Positions 26,294 to 37,772 are shown, numbered from the stretch's first letter. The stretch: DNA of 64,000 bases from Microbacterium sp. Marseille-Q6648 (GCF_943181415.1 NZ_CALPBZ010000003.1:186001-250000), one strand, 5' to 3'. The notes: generated from the sequence alone by a model not told the origin. A program made the numbers and translations.

Positions 26294-27409
26294 TCACAGC
26301 ACGTCGCCGCGACCGGTCAGCTTGAGCGCGTCCACGACGCCCTTCACCCGCTGAGCGTGCTCGCTGGTGGTGACCAGGAGCGCGTCGGGGGTGTCGACGA
26401 CGACGATGTCGCGGACGCCGATCAGGCTGATCACCCGCTGCGTCTGACTTACCACGATGCCGCTGGCGGCATCGGAGAGGATGCGGGCGTTCTCGCCGAG
26501 TATCGCCAGGTCGTTCTTGCGGCCGTGCGAGTTGAGCTTGGCCAGGCTGGCGAAGTCGCCGACGTCGTCCCAGTCGAAGTGTCCGGGGATGACGGCGAGG
26601 CGACCCTTCTCGGCGGCCGGCTCGGCGACGGCGTAGTCGATGGCGATCTTCTTCAGCGTCGGCCAGACGCGGTCGACGACGGGTCCCCGCTCATCCCGGT
26701 CGTCCCACGCCTCGGCGAGATCCATGAGACCGGCGTAGAGCTGCGGCTCCTGCTCCGCGATCTCGCCCAGCAGCACGTCGGCCCGGGAGATGAACATGCC
26801 GGCGTTCCACAGGTAGGACCGGTCGGCGAAGTACTCCTTGGCGGTGTCGAGGTCGGGCTTCTCCACGAAGTGGTCGACCATCGCCGCCTCGGGGGCCCCG
26901 TCCACGATCAGCTCCCCCGCCTTCTTGATGTAGCCGAACCCGACGGACGGCTCGGTCGGCGGGATGCCGATCGTGCAGATGTAGCCTTCGCGCGCCACGG
27001 CGATCGCCTGGCGGACCGCCCAGTCGAACAGGTGGGGCACGCGGATGACGTGGTCGGCGGCGAACGACCCGATGATGACGTCGGGCTCGCGCTTGGACAG
27101 GATGGCCGCGGCGAGGCCGATCGCCGCGGTGGAGTCCCGCGGCTCGGATTCGAGGAAGACGTTCATGTCGGCGATGCCGGGCAGTTCGCGCTCCACGGCG
27201 GCGCGGTGCGCGCGACCGGTCACCACGGCGATGCGATCGGGACCCGAGAGGGGCTCGAGACGATTCCAGGTGTCGCGCAGCAGTGTGTGGCCCGACCCGG
27301 TGAGGTCATGCAGGAACTTGGGTGCATCGGCGCGCGACAGCGGCCACAGTCTGCTCCCGATGCCGCCCGCGGGTATGACGGCGTAGAAGTCCTCGATCGG
27401 TTCAGGCAT
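26294..27409 (-). CDS. manC: Mannose-1-phosphate guanylyltransferase
   Basis: This enzyme makes GDP-mannose from GTP and mannose-1-phosphate for glycans and lipoglycans. The 371 residues have the nucleotide-binding loop AGGIGSRLWPLSR near the N terminus, FLESEPRDSTAAIGLAA, the FVEKPD motif, and WNAGMF. The length fits the single-domain transferase without an isomerase domain. It stands alone, with a TACGCT box 6 bases before the ATG, and diverges from the sdh operon. The phosphosugar mutase at 6 kb could supply its substrate if it acts on mannose-6-phosphate. Confidence 0.93.
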   Translation of the reverse strand: MPEPIEDFYAVIPAGGIGSRLWPLSRADAPKFLHDLTGSGHTLLRDTWNRLEPLSGPDRIAVVTGRAHRAAVERELPGIADMNVFLESEPRDSTAAIGLAAAILSKREPDVIIGSFAADHVIRVPHLFDWAVRQAIAVAREGYICTIGIPPTEPSVGFGYIKKAGELIVDGAPEAAMVDHFVEKPDLDTAKEYFADRSYLWNAGMFISRADVLLGEIAEQEPQLYAGLMDLAEAWDDRDERGPVVDRVWPTLKKIAIDYAVAEPAAEKGRLAVIPGHFDWDDVGDFASLAKLNSHGRKNDLAILGENARILSDAASGIVVSQTQRVISLIGVRDIVVVDTPDALLVTTSEHAQRVKGVVDALKLTGRGDVL

Positions 27410-27415
27410 GGGCTC

Positions 27416-27421
27416 AGCGTA
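27416..27421 (-). promoter_or_regulatory. -10 box TACGCT, leaderless start of manC
   Basis: TACGCT on the minus strand ends 6 bases before the manC ATG, and no ribosome binding site lies between. Confidence 0.55.
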
Positions 27422-27497
27422 TCCGGGTGATGTGGTCGGTCATGTGGCCGCCCCATATCGGGCGTGTGACGGCCACCGCGGGCCCATCGGTCTCGTT

Positions 27498-27515
27498 TAT
27501 CTCGACATCGAGATA
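27498..27515. promoter_or_regulatory. Palindrome TATCTCGACATCGAGATA upstream of sdhC
   Basis: A perfect 8-2-8 inverted repeat in the manC/sdhC gap, the length and shape of a MarR- or TetR-type operator. It touches a second palindrome directly downstream. It lies about 40-60 bases upstream of the proposed sdh -10 box. Confidence 0.65.
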
Positions 27516-27531
27516 CTTAGGCCCGCCTAAG
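27516..27531. promoter_or_regulatory. Palindrome CTTAGGCCCGCCTAAG upstream of sdhC
   Basis: A perfect 7-2-7 inverted repeat that abuts the palindrome at 27498-27515 without a gap. TTAGG...CCTAA recalls the outer half-sites of DtxR/IdeR iron boxes, but the spacing is shorter than a standard 19-base iron box, so that identity is uncertain. Confidence 0.55.
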
Positions 27532-27555
27532 CGGCGCCTGCGTCCGAACCGGGAA

Positions 27556-27561
27556 TAGGAT
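27556..27561 (+). promoter_or_regulatory. -10 box TAGGAT of the sdh operon
   Basis: TAGGAT preceded by GGGAA gives a transcription start near 27568 and a leader of about 95 bases before sdhC. No convincing -35 is present, consistent with a promoter that depends on a regulator. Confidence 0.4.
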
Positions 27562-27663
27562 GACAGGAGCGCCCGCGTGACGCCGGCGACCCGATCGACC
27601 AGAGCGGGCCGCCCTGAGGGGCATCGACCCGCCCCCACCGTGATCGATCCAGGGAGGACGGCC

Positions 27664-28098
27664 GTGTCTGCACCAGCACGCGTCACACCGTCGGTATCCG
27701 AGACCACTTCGAAGGTCCCGCGTGGCACGCTCTACCGCGGCAACGAGGGCATGTGGTCATGGGTGCTGCACCGCATCACCGGCATCGCCATCTTCTTCTT
27801 CCTGCTCGTGCACGTGCTCGACACGGCGCTCATCCGCGTCGCGCCCGAGGCCTACGACGCGGTGATGGCCTCGTACAAGAACCCGGTCATGGGGCTCGGC
27901 GAGGTCGCGCTCGTCGGCGCCGTCGTGTACCACGCCTACAACGGGCTGCGGATCATCCTCGTCGACTTCTGGTCGTGGGCCACGCGGCACCAGCGGCAGC
28001 TGTGGTGGGGCGTGCTGGGCCTGTGGGTGGTGACGATGGTGCCGTTCACCATCCGACACCTCATGAACGTCTTCGGCGACTTCGGAGGGGGTAACTGA
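27664..28098 (+). CDS. sdhC: Succinate dehydrogenase cytochrome b556 subunit
   Basis: This 144-residue membrane anchor of complex II has about three transmembrane segments. WSWVLHRITGIAIFFFLLVH carries the SdhC signature and haem-ligand-type His. The GTG start is supported by GGGAGG 8 bases upstream; an earlier ATG in the frame lacks one. The stop shares a base with the sdhD ATG. It passes electrons from the iron-sulphur subunit to menaquinone. Confidence 0.9.
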   Translation: MSAPARVTPSVSETTSKVPRGTLYRGNEGMWSWVLHRITGIAIFFFLLVHVLDTALIRVAPEAYDAVMASYKNPVMGLGEVALVGAVVYHAYNGLRIILVDFWSWATRHQRQLWWGVLGLWVVTMVPFTIRHLMNVFGDFGGGN

Positions 28099-28547
28099 TG
28101 TCCGCGGCGACCATCGCCGACCCGCGCACCCCGGCGGCACCCCGCCGGAAGGGTCCGAATCTCGAGAAGGCCGGCTGGATCTACATGCGCGTGTCGGGGG
28201 TCGTCCTCGTCGTGCTGATCTTCGGCCACCTCTTCGTCAACCTCATGCTGGGCGAGGGCATCCACGGCATCGACTTCGCGTTCGTGGCGGGCAAGTTCGC
28301 CACACCGTTCTGGCAGTGGTGGGACGTCCTGATGCTCTGGCTCGCGCTGATCCACGGCGCGAACGGGATGCGCACGATCGTCAACGACTACGTCGCGGGC
28401 GAGACGACCCGGCGCATCCTCGTGGCCGCCCTCTGGGTTTCGGCCGCCTTCCTCATCCTCCTCGGCACCCTGGTCGTGTTCACCTTCGACCCGTGCCTGG
28501 GCCTCAGCCAGACCAGCCCCGAATGGCTCCAGGAGGTCTGCGCGTAG
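28098..28547 (+). CDS. sdhD: Succinate dehydrogenase membrane anchor subunit
   Basis: The second membrane anchor is 149 residues with three hydrophobic segments. WLALIHGANGMRTIVNDY holds the conserved His and Asp of SdhD. The N-terminal ~20 residues are Ala/Pro rich and soluble. It overlaps sdhC by one base, and a 69-base gap leads to sdhA. Confidence 0.88.
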   Translation: MSAATIADPRTPAAPRRKGPNLEKAGWIYMRVSGVVLVVLIFGHLFVNLMLGEGIHGIDFAFVAGKFATPFWQWWDVLMLWLALIHGANGMRTIVNDYVAGETTRRILVAALWVSAAFLILLGTLVVFTFDPCLGLSQTSPEWLQEVCA

Positions 28548-28616
28548 GCGCGGACCGCCCACCCACTCGACGATCCCCATCTCTGCCGAGCAGCATCCGG
28601 ACGGAAAGCATCCAGC

Positions 28617-30443
28617 GTGACCACTGACACCCCCGACAGCTACGTCAAGGACGGCGTCCACTACCACCAGTTCGACATCGTCATCGTCGGCGCCGGAGGC
28701 GCGGGCATGCGCGCGGCCATCGAGGCCGGGCCCGGTGCCCGGACCGCGGTCATCAGCAAGCTCTACCCCACGCGCTCGCACACCGGCGCGGCGCAGGGAG
28801 GTATGGCCGCGGCGCTGGCCAACGTCGAAGAGGACTCGTGGGAGTGGCACACCTTCGACACGGTCAAGGGCGGGGACTACCTCGTCGATCAGGATGCCGC
28901 CGAGATCCTCGCCAAGGAGGCGATCGACGCGGTCATCGACCTCGAGAACATGGGTCTGCCCTTCAACCGGACTCCCGAGGGCAAGATCGATCAGCGCCGC
29001 TTCGGCGGGCACACCGCCGACCACGGCAAGAGCCCCGTGCGTCGCGCCTGCTATGCCGCCGACCGCACCGGCCACATGATCCTGCAGACACTGTTCCAGA
29101 ACTGCGTGAAGCTGGGCATCAACTTCTTCAACGAGTTCTACGTGCTCGACCTGATCACCGTGAAGGGCGAGGACGGCGCCACCGGCGTCGCCGGGGTCGT
29201 GGCCTACGAGCTGGCCACCGGCGACCTGCACGTCTTCCACTCGAAGGCCGTGGTGTTCGCCACGGGCGGCTTCGGCAAGATCTTCAAGACCACCTCCAAC
29301 GCCCACACCCTCACCGGGGACGGCGTGGGAATCGTCTGGCGCAAGGGCCTGCCGCTGGAGGACATGGAGTTCTTCCAGTTCCACCCCACCGGCCTGGCCG
29401 GTCTCGGCATCCTGCTCACCGAGGGCGCGCGAGGAGAAGGCGCGATCCTGCGCAACGTCTCGGGCGAGCGCTTCATGGAGCGCTACGCGCCGACCATCAA
29501 GGACCTCGCCCCGCGCGACATCGTCAGCCGCTGCATGGTGCAGGAAGTCGCCGAAGGCCGCGGTGCGGGCCCCCATCGGGACTACGTCCTGCTGGACTGC
29601 ACGCACCTGGGCGCCGAGGTGCTCGAGACGAAGCTTCCCGACATCACCGAGTTCGCCCGCACCTACCTCGGCGTCGACCCCGTGGTCGAGCCGGTCCCCG
29701 TGATGCCGACCGCGCACTACGCGATGGGCGGGATCCCCACGAACATCAAGGCCGAGGTCCTCAGCGACAACGACACGGTCGTCCCCGGCCTGTACGCCGC
29801 CGGCGAGTGCGCGTGCGTGTCGGTGCACGGCTCGAACCGCCTCGGCACCAACTCGCTGCTCGACATCAACGTCTTCGGCAAGCGCGCCGGGCGCTACGCC
29901 GTGGAGTACGTCCAGACCGCGGACTACGTTCCGCTGCCCGAGGACCCCGCCAAGGAGGTCCGCGACATGATCGAGGGCCTGCGATCGAACCCGGGAACCG
30001 AGCGGATCGCGGTGCTGCGCAAGACGCTGCAGGACGAGATGGACCGCAAAGCCCAGGTCTTCCGCACCGAGGAGTCCCTCGGCGAGGTGCTCGAGGTGAT
30101 CGCCGAGCTGCGCGAGCGCTTCAAGAACATCCACGTCGACGACAAGGGCAAGCGGTTCAACACCGACCTGCTCGAGGCGGTCGAGCTCGGCTTCCTGCTC
30201 GACATCGCCGAGGTCGTCGTCGTCACCGCCCGCAACCGCAAGGAGAGTCGCGGCGGTCACATGCGCGACGACTTCCCCACGCGCGACGACGAGCAGTACA
30301 TGCAGCACACCATGGCGTATCTCTCCGGCGATGCCGGGTCTTCGCACGCCGAGGACCACATCCGCCTCGACTGGAAGCCGGTCGTCTTCACGAAGAACGA
30401 CGCCGGCGAGTTGCGCTACCCGCCGTTGGAGAGGAAGTACTGA
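28617..30443 (+). CDS. sdhA: Succinate dehydrogenase flavoprotein subunit
   Basis: This subunit binds FAD covalently and oxidises succinate to fumarate. The 608 residues include the dinucleotide loop [25 protein letters not shown] with the flavin-linked His near 54, EFFQFHPTG, the active-site TEGARGEG and Arg region, and [13 protein letters not shown]. The GTG start follows a GGAAAG sequence. The length is close to the usual 580-610. Its stop shares a base with the sdhB ATG. Confidence 0.96.
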   Translation: MTTDTPDSYVKDGVHYHQFDIVIVGAGGAGMRAAIEAGPGARTAVISKLYPTRSHTGAAQGGMAAALANVEEDSWEWHTFDTVKGGDYLVDQDAAEILAKEAIDAVIDLENMGLPFNRTPEGKIDQRRFGGHTADHGKSPVRRACYAADRTGHMILQTLFQNCVKLGINFFNEFYVLDLITVKGEDGATGVAGVVAYELATGDLHVFHSKAVVFATGGFGKIFKTTSNAHTLTGDGVGIVWRKGLPLEDMEFFQFHPTGLAGLGILLTEGARGEGAILRNVSGERFMERYAPTIKDLAPRDIVSRCMVQEVAEGRGAGPHRDYVLLDCTHLGAEVLETKLPDITEFARTYLGVDPVVEPVPVMPTAHYAMGGIPTNIKAEVLSDNDTVVPGLYAAGECACVSVHGSNRLGTNSLLDINVFGKRAGRYAVEYVQTADYVPLPEDPAKEVRDMIEGLRSNPGTERIAVLRKTLQDEMDRKAQVFRTEESLGEVLEVIAELRERFKNIHVDDKGKRFNTDLLEAVELGFLLDIAEVVVVTARNRKESRGGHMRDDFPTRDDEQYMQHTMAYLSGDAGSSHAEDHIRLDWKPVVFTKNDAGELRYPPLERKY

Positions 30444-31237
30444 TGGCCACCTCGGCAACCGACGTCATCGAGCGCACCGACGCCGATGCCCCCGCACGCG
30501 CGGACGAGGCGGCGAACGACACCGGCATCCAGTCGTTCCTCGTGACCTTCATCATCCGCCGTTTCGACCCCGAGGTCGACGACGAGCCGCGCTGGGTCGA
30601 CTACGACGTCGAGCTCTACTCCACCGACCGCGTGCTCGACGCCCTCCACAAGATCAAGTGGGAGGTGGACGGGTCACTGACCTTCCGCCGGTCCTGCGCG
30701 CACGGCATCTGCGGGTCCGACGCGATGCGCATCAACGGCCGGAACCGCCTGGCATGCAAGACGCTCATCAAGGATCTCGACATCTCGCAGCCCATCTACG
30801 TCGAGGCGATCAAGGGCCTGCCGCTCGAGAAGGACCTCGTCGTCGACATGGAGCCGTTCTTCGCGTCGTACCGCGAAGTGCAGCCGTTCCTGATCTCGAG
30901 CACGAAGCCCGAGCCGGGCAAGGAGCGGATCCAGTCGATCGTCGACCGTGAGGTCTTCGACGACACGACCAAGTGCATCCTGTGCGCCGCGTGCACCTCG
31001 TCGTGCCCGGTCTTCTGGACCGACGGTCAGTACTTCGGTCCCGCGGCCATCGTCAACGCGCACCGCTTCATCTTCGACTCGCGCGACGACGCCGGAGACG
31101 TGCGCCTCGACATCCTCAACGACAAAGAGGGCGTCTGGCGTTGCCGCACGACCTTCAACTGCACCGAGGCCTGCCCGCGCGGCATCGAGGTCACGAAGGC
31201 GATCGCCGAGGTCAAGCAGGCGGTGCTGCGGGGCTGA
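30443..31237 (+). CDS. sdhB: Succinate dehydrogenase iron-sulphur subunit
   Basis: This 264-residue subunit carries electrons from FAD to quinone. The [2Fe-2S] cysteines lie in SCAHGICGSDAM and the following C of RLACK. The [4Fe-4S] group is CILCAACTSSCP, and the [3Fe-4S] and last cysteines lie in CRTTFNCTEACPRGI. An extra ~30 residues at the N terminus are Ala/Asp rich. The ATG shares its A with the sdhA stop. It ends the sdhCDAB operon. Confidence 0.96.
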   Translation: MATSATDVIERTDADAPARADEAANDTGIQSFLVTFIIRRFDPEVDDEPRWVDYDVELYSTDRVLDALHKIKWEVDGSLTFRRSCAHGICGSDAMRINGRNRLACKTLIKDLDISQPIYVEAIKGLPLEKDLVVDMEPFFASYREVQPFLISSTKPEPGKERIQSIVDREVFDDTTKCILCAACTSSCPVFWTDGQYFGPAAIVNAHRFIFDSRDDAGDVRLDILNDKEGVWRCRTTFNCTEACPRGIEVTKAIAEVKQAVLRG

Positions 31238-31291
31238 CTCCCCCGCCCGGGCACGAGCGATCTCGCGGTCATCGATCGTCGCGCTGATCGA

Positions 31292-31297
31292 TAGTGT
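31292..31297 (+). promoter_or_regulatory. -10 box TAGTGT, leaderless start of the YihY gene
   Basis: TAGTGT ends 6 bases before the GTG at 31304, and no ribosome binding site is seen. Confidence 0.45.
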
Positions 31298-31303
31298 GGC
31301 GTG

Positions 31304-32431
31304 GTGAGCGAAACGGGGGCCCGGGCACTGCAGCGTGCCACCGCGGTGACCCGGCGCACGCTGGAGTGGTTCCCGATCCGCGTGTGGCGTCACTTCCTTC
31401 AGCACAACGGCTTCCTGCTGTCGGCCGGGGTGAGCTATCAGACCCTGTTCGCCGCGTTCGCGACGGTCTACGTCGTCTTCGCGAGCGTCGGCCTGTGGCT
31501 CGGCGGCAGCCAAGAGGCCGTCAACGGGCTCATCGACCTCATCAACAGCTACATCCCCGGCATCATCTCCAACAGCGGCGGTCTGTTCACCCCCGCGCAG
31601 GTGACGCGGATCGCCACCGGCAGCAGCGGCGTGCTGAGCATCACCGGTGCGATCGCCGCAGGCGCGCTGATCTGGACCGCCATCGGCTCGATCACCTTCT
31701 CCCGCCGCGCCGTCCGCGACATCTTCGGCATCCCGCCCGACCCGCGCTCCTACCTGCTGCTCAAAGCGACCGACTTCCTCGCGGCGGCCGCGTTCGGAAC
31801 GGCGCTGCTGGTGGGATGGGCGCTGACGTCCGCCGGCACGTGGGCGCTGGACGTGCTCTTCACGTTCCTCGGCTGGAGCACCGGCTCGGTCTGGTTCAGC
31901 CTCGGGGTGAGCGCGATCGCGCTGGTCCTGCTGTTCGCCCTCAACACCGCCGTGCTGGCCGTGCTGGTGAAGTTCCTCACCGGAACGGCTCTGCGGTGGC
32001 GGCGCGTGTGGCCGGGCGCGATCCTCGGGGGCACCGCCACGGCGATCCTGCAGATCGGAGCGGGCCTGGCGTTCACCTATACCCCGACGAACGTGCTGCT
32101 GGCGACCTTCGCCGTCTTCATCGGCCTGCTCCTGTGGTTCCGGCTCGTCGGGATCGTGGTCCTGGTGGCGGCCTCATGGATGGCCGTGTCGACGATCGAC
32201 GCCGATATGCCGCTGGTGGAATGGACCGAGGAGGAGCGGCGCGCCTCGGAGCACCGCGCCCTCGCGGTGGCGGCCAAGGTCCGCCTCCGCGATGCCCGCG
32301 AGCGCCTCGAGCACGCGTCGTGGTACTCCCGGTGGGGCGCGCGACGCGAGGTGGCCGCAGCCGAGCGCGCCCTGTCGGAACTCGAGGCGTCGGCGCCCCC
32401 GCCGCCGAAACGGGGCGCTCTGCTGGAGTGA
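31304..32431 (+). CDS. YihY/BrkB-family membrane protein
   Basis: This 375-residue integral membrane protein of the YihY/UPF0761 family was once linked to RNase BN, a link now considered wrong. Six hydrophobic segments follow the signature FLLSAGVSYQTLFAAFATVY, with LLWFRLVGIVVLVAASWMA near the C-terminal end of the membrane part. A charged cytoplasmic tail of about 80 residues, rich in Arg/Glu and probably helical, ends in Pro-Pro-Lys. Two GTG codons start the frame; the second is 6 bases after a TAGTGT box and is preferred. The function is unknown. Confidence 0.85.
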   Translation: MSETGARALQRATAVTRRTLEWFPIRVWRHFLQHNGFLLSAGVSYQTLFAAFATVYVVFASVGLWLGGSQEAVNGLIDLINSYIPGIISNSGGLFTPAQVTRIATGSSGVLSITGAIAAGALIWTAIGSITFSRRAVRDIFGIPPDPRSYLLLKATDFLAAAAFGTALLVGWALTSAGTWALDVLFTFLGWSTGSVWFSLGVSAIALVLLFALNTAVLAVLVKFLTGTALRWRRVWPGAILGGTATAILQIGAGLAFTYTPTNVLLATFAVFIGLLLWFRLVGIVVLVAASWMAVSTIDADMPLVEWTEEERRASEHRALAVAAKVRLRDARERLEHASWYSRWGARREVAAAERALSELEASAPPPPKRGALLE

Positions 32432-32466
32432 CCGGGCCCCGGGGCGCCGCTGTCGGTGGCCCCGGT

Positions 32467-32472
32467 TAGGCT
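32467..32472 (+). promoter_or_regulatory. -10 box TAGGCT, leaderless start of xthA
   Basis: TAGGCT followed by 7 bases and the GTG of the exonuclease gene. Confidence 0.55.
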
Positions 32473-32479
32473 GTGCGTC

Positions 32480-33340
32480 GTGTCTTCCCGCCTTCGCATC
32501 GCCTCCATCAACGTCAACGGCATCCGGGCCGCGGTCCGCAAGGGGATGAGCGACTGGCTCGAGACCGCCGGCGTCGACATCATGGCGCTGCAGGAGGTGC
32601 GGGCCACGGCCGATGACCTCGCGACCGCCCTGCCGGGATGGCACATCGTCAACGACGAAGCCGCCGCGAAGGGGCGCGCGGGCGTGGCGATCGCCAGCCG
32701 GATGCCGGCGGGCGAGGTCCGCCGCGTCCTGCGGGACGACGACCCCGACCTCGAGCCGCTGGACGCCGCGGGCCGGTGGATCGAGGCGGACTTCGACATC
32801 GCGGGCACGGCGCTCACCGTCGTGAGCGCCTACGTCCACACGGGCGAGGCCGGCACCGCGCGACAGGATCCGAAGTGGGCGTTCCTCGACGCGATGGAGA
32901 TCCGTCTGCCGCAGCTGGCCGTGCACGCACGGCACGCGCTCGTGATGGGCGATCTGAACGTCGGCCACCGCGAACCCGACATCCGAAACTGGAAGGGCAA
33001 CGTCAAGAAGTCGGGGTTCCTGCCGCGCGAGCGGGCGTACTTCGACCGCTTCCTCGGCGAGGCCGGCGCCGAGATCGCCTGCGTCGACGGCACGCGCGGC
33101 ACCGGGCTCGGCTGGGTCGACGTGGGGCGGCGCGCGGCGGGCGATGTCGACGGGCCCTACACGTGGTGGTCCATGCGCGGACGCGCCTTCGACAACGACA
33201 CCGGCTGGCGGATCGACTACCACCTCGCCACGCCCGCACTGGCGGACGGGGCGCTCGGCTACCACGTCGACCGCGCGCCGTCGTGGGACACCCGCTGGAG
33301 CGACCACGCCCCGGTCATCGCGGACTACGAGATCGGCTGA
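32480..33340 (+). CDS. xthA: Exodeoxyribonuclease III
   Basis: This 286-residue enzyme cuts DNA at abasic sites and has 3'-5' exonuclease activity in base excision repair. [13 protein letters not shown] at the N terminus, LQEVR with the metal Glu near residue 38, [12 protein letters not shown] near 158, the WWSMRGRAF segment, DYHLAT, and the final SDHAP with catalytic Asp-His cover the full active site. The GTG start is placed by the -10 box and by family length. The last 16 bases overlap the 3' end of ppsA on the other strand. A Fpg-type glycosylase gene lies 4.5 kb away. Confidence 0.93.
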   Translation: MSSRLRIASINVNGIRAAVRKGMSDWLETAGVDIMALQEVRATADDLATALPGWHIVNDEAAAKGRAGVAIASRMPAGEVRRVLRDDDPDLEPLDAAGRWIEADFDIAGTALTVVSAYVHTGEAGTARQDPKWAFLDAMEIRLPQLAVHARHALVMGDLNVGHREPDIRNWKGNVKKSGFLPRERAYFDRFLGEAGAEIACVDGTRGTGLGWVDVGRRAAGDVDGPYTWWSMRGRAFDNDTGWRIDYHLATPALADGALGYHVDRAPSWDTRWSDHAPVIADYEIG

Positions 33341-35721
33341 GCCGCCCCCACCGTCCTGCGCGCGAGCCGCATCCAGGTCTCGACGACCGTGTCGGGGTTC
33401 AGCGACATGGATCCGATCCCCCGGTCGACGAGCCAATCGGCGAGGTCCGGATGGTCCGAGGGACCCTGTCCGCAGATCCCGATGTACTTGCCACGTCGCG
33501 TGGCCGCCTCGATCGCCATCGCGAGCACCTTCAGTACCGCCGGGTCCCGCTCGTCGAAGGTCGAGGCGACCAGGGACGAATCCCGGTCCAGGCCCAGCAC
33601 GAGCTGGGTCATGTCGTTGGAGCCGATCGAGAAGCCGTCGAAATGATCGAGGAACTCGTCCGCCAGCAGCGTGTTGGAGGGCACCTCGCACATCATGATG
33701 ACCTCGAGCCCGTTCTCGCCGCGGCGCAGTCCGTTCTCGGCGAGGAGCCCGACGACACCGGCGCCCTCGGCGACGGTGCGGACGAACGGCACCATCACCT
33801 TGACGTTGGTGAGACCCATCTCGTCCCGCACGAACCGCAGCGCGTCGCACTCCATGTCGAAGCACGCCCGGAAGTCCGGCGAGACGTACCGCGAAGCGCC
33901 CCGCCAGCCGAGCATCGGATTCTCCTCGTGTGGCTCGTACCGATCCCCGCCCAGCAGGTTCGCGTACTCGTTGGATTTGAAGTCGCTCATGCGCACGATG
34001 ACCGGCTCGGGGGCGAAGGCTGCGGCGATCATCGACACCCCCTCGGCGATGCGCTCCACGAAGTAGTCCCGGGGTGACGGATACGCGGCGATCCGCTCCG
34101 AGATCTCGTCCCGCAGCTCCGCCGGGAGCGTGTCGTGCTCCAGCAGCGCCCGCGGGTGGATGCCGATCTGCCGGTTGATGATGAACTCCAGCCGTGCGAG
34201 TCCGACTCCGGCGTGCGGGAGCTTCGAGAACGAGAAGGCCTGGTCGGGAGTCCCCACGTTCATCATGATCTTCACCGGCACCTCCGGCATCCGGTCGAGC
34301 TCGGTGAGCTCTTCGGCGAAGTCGAGGATCCCGCGGTAGACGAAGCCCTCGTCGCCCTCGGCGCACGAGACCGTGACGTCGTCGCCTCCGACCAGCACGC
34401 GCGTGGCGTCCCCGGTGCCGACGACGGCGGGGATGCCCAGCTCCCGCGCGATGATCGCCGCATGGCACGTGCGCCCACCGCGGTCGGTGACGATCGCGGC
34501 GGCCTTCTTCATGATCGGCTCCCAGTCGGGATCGGTCATATCGGCCACCAGGACGTCGCCGACGGCGAAGCCGTCCATCTGCGAGAGGTCGGTCAGCACC
34601 CGCACCGGGCCGGCGCCGATCTTCTGCCCGATAGCGCGACCGACGACGGCGACCTCGCCGCGGGCGGCGAGGGAGAACCGGCGCATCACGTTGCCGTCCT
34701 CGCGCGAGACGACGGTCTCCGGCCGCGCCTGCAGGATGTACAGGCGACCGTCGACGCCGTCCTTGGCCCACTCGATGTCCATCGCGCGGCCGTAGTGCTC
34801 CTCGATGGTGACCGCCTGGCGGGCGAGCTCCGTCACGTCGGCGTCGTCGATGCTGAACCGCCGACGATCCTCGATGCCGACGTCGGCGAACACGGTGCTC
34901 CCGCCGACGTGGGTGCCGGCGGTGTAGCGCATGGCGATGGCCTTCTCGCCGACCGAACGCTTCAGGATCGCCGGCCGACCGGCGGCGAGCGCCGGCTTGT
35001 AGACGTAGAACTCGTCGGGGTTCACCGCTCCCTGCACGACCGCCTCGCCCAGCCCGTACGCACTGGTGATGAAGACCGCCCGGTCGAATCCCGACTCGGT
35101 GTCGACGGTGAACATCACCCCCGACGCGCCCACGTCCGAGCGGACCATCCGCTGGATGCCGGCGGAGAGGGCCACGTCGTGGTGGTCGAAGCCGTTGTGC
35201 ACGCGGTAGGCGATCGCGCGGTCGTTGTACAGCGAGGCGTAGACGGCGCGCACGGCGTGCAGGATGTTCTCGACGCCGCCGATGTTGAGGAAGGTCTCCT
35301 GCTGGCCGGCGAACGAGGCGTCGGGAAGGTCCTCGGCGGTGGCGCTGGAGCGCACCGCCCACGTGGCCGCGTCGGGGTCGGGGTCACCGGCGAGCAGCCG
35401 CCCGTACGCTTCGCGGATGTCGCGCTCGAGGTCCGCCGGCAGCGGCTGCTGCTCGATCCACGCCCGCACCGAGGCCCCCACCCGCGACAGCGCGGCGACG
35501 TCGTCGATGTCGATCGCCTCGACGGCCGTGCGGATGCGGTCGACCAGCCCGTCCGCCGCGAGGAACGAGCGATAGGCATCGGCGGTGGTGGCGAAGCCGC
35601 CGGGCACGGTCACTCCGGCATCGGCGAGGTGGGACACCATCTCGCCGAGCGACGCGTTCTTGCCGCCCACCTGCGGCAGGTCGGCCATGCCGATCTCATG
35701 GAACCAGAGGATGTTGGTCAT
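33325..35721 (-). CDS. ppsA: Phosphoenolpyruvate synthase (pyruvate, water dikinase)
   Basis: This enzyme makes PEP from pyruvate and ATP, releasing AMP and phosphate, for gluconeogenesis. The 798 residues begin with the ATP-grasp domain ([33 protein letters not shown]), then the swivelling domain with the phosphohistidine in [19 protein letters not shown] near residue 419, then the PEP-binding barrel with the active Cys in [11 protein letters not shown] near the end. The length equals E. coli Pps[10 protein letters not shown] is chosen as start, with AAAGG upstream. It follows its regulator gene by 22 bases. Confidence 0.95.
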   Translation of the reverse strand: MTNILWFHEIGMADLPQVGGKNASLGEMVSHLADAGVTVPGGFATTADAYRSFLAADGLVDRIRTAVEAIDIDDVAALSRVGASVRAWIEQQPLPADLERDIREAYGRLLAGDPDPDAATWAVRSSATAEDLPDASFAGQQETFLNIGGVENILHAVRAVYASLYNDRAIAYRVHNGFDHHDVALSAGIQRMVRSDVGASGVMFTVDTESGFDRAVFITSAYGLGEAVVQGAVNPDEFYVYKPALAAGRPAILKRSVGEKAIAMRYTAGTHVGGSTVFADVGIEDRRRFSIDDADVTELARQAVTIEEHYGRAMDIEWAKDGVDGRLYILQARPETVVSREDGNVMRRFSLAARGEVAVVGRAIGQKIGAGPVRVLTDLSQMDGFAVGDVLVADMTDPDWEPIMKKAAAIVTDRGGRTCHAAIIARELGIPAVVGTGDATRVLVGGDDVTVSCAEGDEGFVYRGILDFAEELTELDRMPEVPVKIMMNVGTPDQAFSFSKLPHAGVGLARLEFIINRQIGIHPRALLEHDTLPAELRDEISERIAAYPSPRDYFVERIAEGVSMIAAAFAPEPVIVRMSDFKSNEYANLLGGDRYEPHEENPMLGWRGASRYVSPDFRACFDMECDALRFVRDEMGLTNVKVMVPFVRTVAEGAGVVGLLAENGLRRGENGLEVIMMCEVPSNTLLADEFLDHFDGFSIGSNDMTQLVLGLDRDSSLVASTFDERDPAVLKVLAMAIEAATRRGKYIGICGQGPSDHPDLADWLVDRGIGSMSLNPDTVVETWMRLARRTVGAAQPIS

Positions 35722-35743
35722 CGGGGTGCCTTTCGCGGGGCGG

Positions 35744-36601
35744 TCACGCACGCAGCTTCATGGTCTGCATGATCACCGCGGACATCTCCTCCACGCTCTT
35801 CGTGGCGGAGTTGAGGAAGGGGACGCGGGTGCGCCGGTACAGGTCCTCGGCGCGACGCAGCTCTCTCGTGCACTGCTCGAGGCTGGCGTACCGGGAGTTC
35901 GGGCGCCGTTCGTGACGCACCTGGCTGAGGCGCAGCGGCGTCGTCGTCAGCCCGAAGCAGCGCGCGGCGTAGGGTGCGACGGTGCGGGGCAGGCCCTCGG
36001 ACGGGAAGTCGTCCTCGGTGAGCGGGTAATTGGCCACCAGCAGTCCGTACTGCAGCGCCAGGTACATCGTCGTGGGCGTCTTGCCGCATCGCGACGGGGC
36101 GATGATGATCACGTCGGCGATGTCGAGCGCGCGCATGCTCTGCCCGTCGTCGTGCTCGATGGCGTACTCCACCGCCCGCATGCGGGCGTGATAGCGCTCC
36201 ATGTCGCCCACGCCGTGGAACTGTCCGCGCTGCTCGGACGCGTCCGTGCCGAAGGCCTCCTCCAGCTCGGTCAGGTGTCCGGCGAGGAGGTCGACGATGA
36301 CCGCGCGCGCCCGGCCGAGGACGGCCCGCAGGTCCGCCTGCTTCACGGTGGTGAAGACCACGGGCGCCTTACCGGCATCCGCGCTCCGGTCGATCTGCTC
36401 CACCACGCGACGCGCACCGTCTTCGGTGTCGACGAACGGGATGGTGTGGTGGTCGAAGCGGATCGCGGGGAAGTTGACCAGCAGAGCGCTGCCGAGGGTC
36501 TCGGCCGTGATGCCGGTGCTGTCCGACACGAAGAACGCCGCGCGATGGGCCACCGGCACCGGGGCCGTGGTGGTCGCGACGGGGACGGACGGATCGATCA
36601 T
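35744..36601 (-). CDS. ppsR: PEP synthase regulatory protein (PSRP, bifunctional kinase/phosphorylase)
   Basis: This DUF299-family enzyme switches PEP synthase off and on by ADP-dependent phosphorylation of a Thr next to the catalytic His and by phosphate-dependent removal. The 285 residues show [15 protein letters not shown] near the N terminus and the P-loop [15 protein letters not shown]. Lying 22 bases upstream of ppsA on the same strand is the normal arrangement, and PpsA has the Thr before the His (RTCHA) that PSRP would target. The start MIDPSV has only a weak GAAAGCG upstream. It is probably the first gene of a two-gene operon. Confidence 0.92.
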   Translation of the reverse strand: MIDPSVPVATTTAPVPVAHRAAFFVSDSTGITAETLGSALLVNFPAIRFDHHTIPFVDTEDGARRVVEQIDRSADAGKAPVVFTTVKQADLRAVLGRARAVIVDLLAGHLTELEEAFGTDASEQRGQFHGVGDMERYHARMRAVEYAIEHDDGQSMRALDIADVIIIAPSRCGKTPTTMYLALQYGLLVANYPLTEDDFPSEGLPRTVAPYAARCFGLTTTPLRLSQVRHERRPNSRYASLEQCTRELRRAEDLYRRTRVPFLNSATKSVEEMSAVIMQTMKLRA

Positions 36602-36755
36602 GGAGCGCTTTCGATGAGGATGCCGGGCCCGGCGGCCCCGCACTCCTCACGGTAGGGCGGGCTCACGGCGGGCTCTAGGGCCATTGGGCCCGCAAGAAGT
36701 GCGGTTCCTTCCCGTGGGGCAATCACGGCGACCGAGGCGGGCGGCATCCGCTCTC

Positions 36756-37772
<1,017 letters not shown>

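Noticed and set aside
31271-31292. Inverted repeat ATCGATC / GATCGAT with an 8-base loop before the YihY gene
   Set aside because: Short ATCGAT words are common in this genome type and the repeat overlaps an ordinary promoter spacer; not enough to call an operator.
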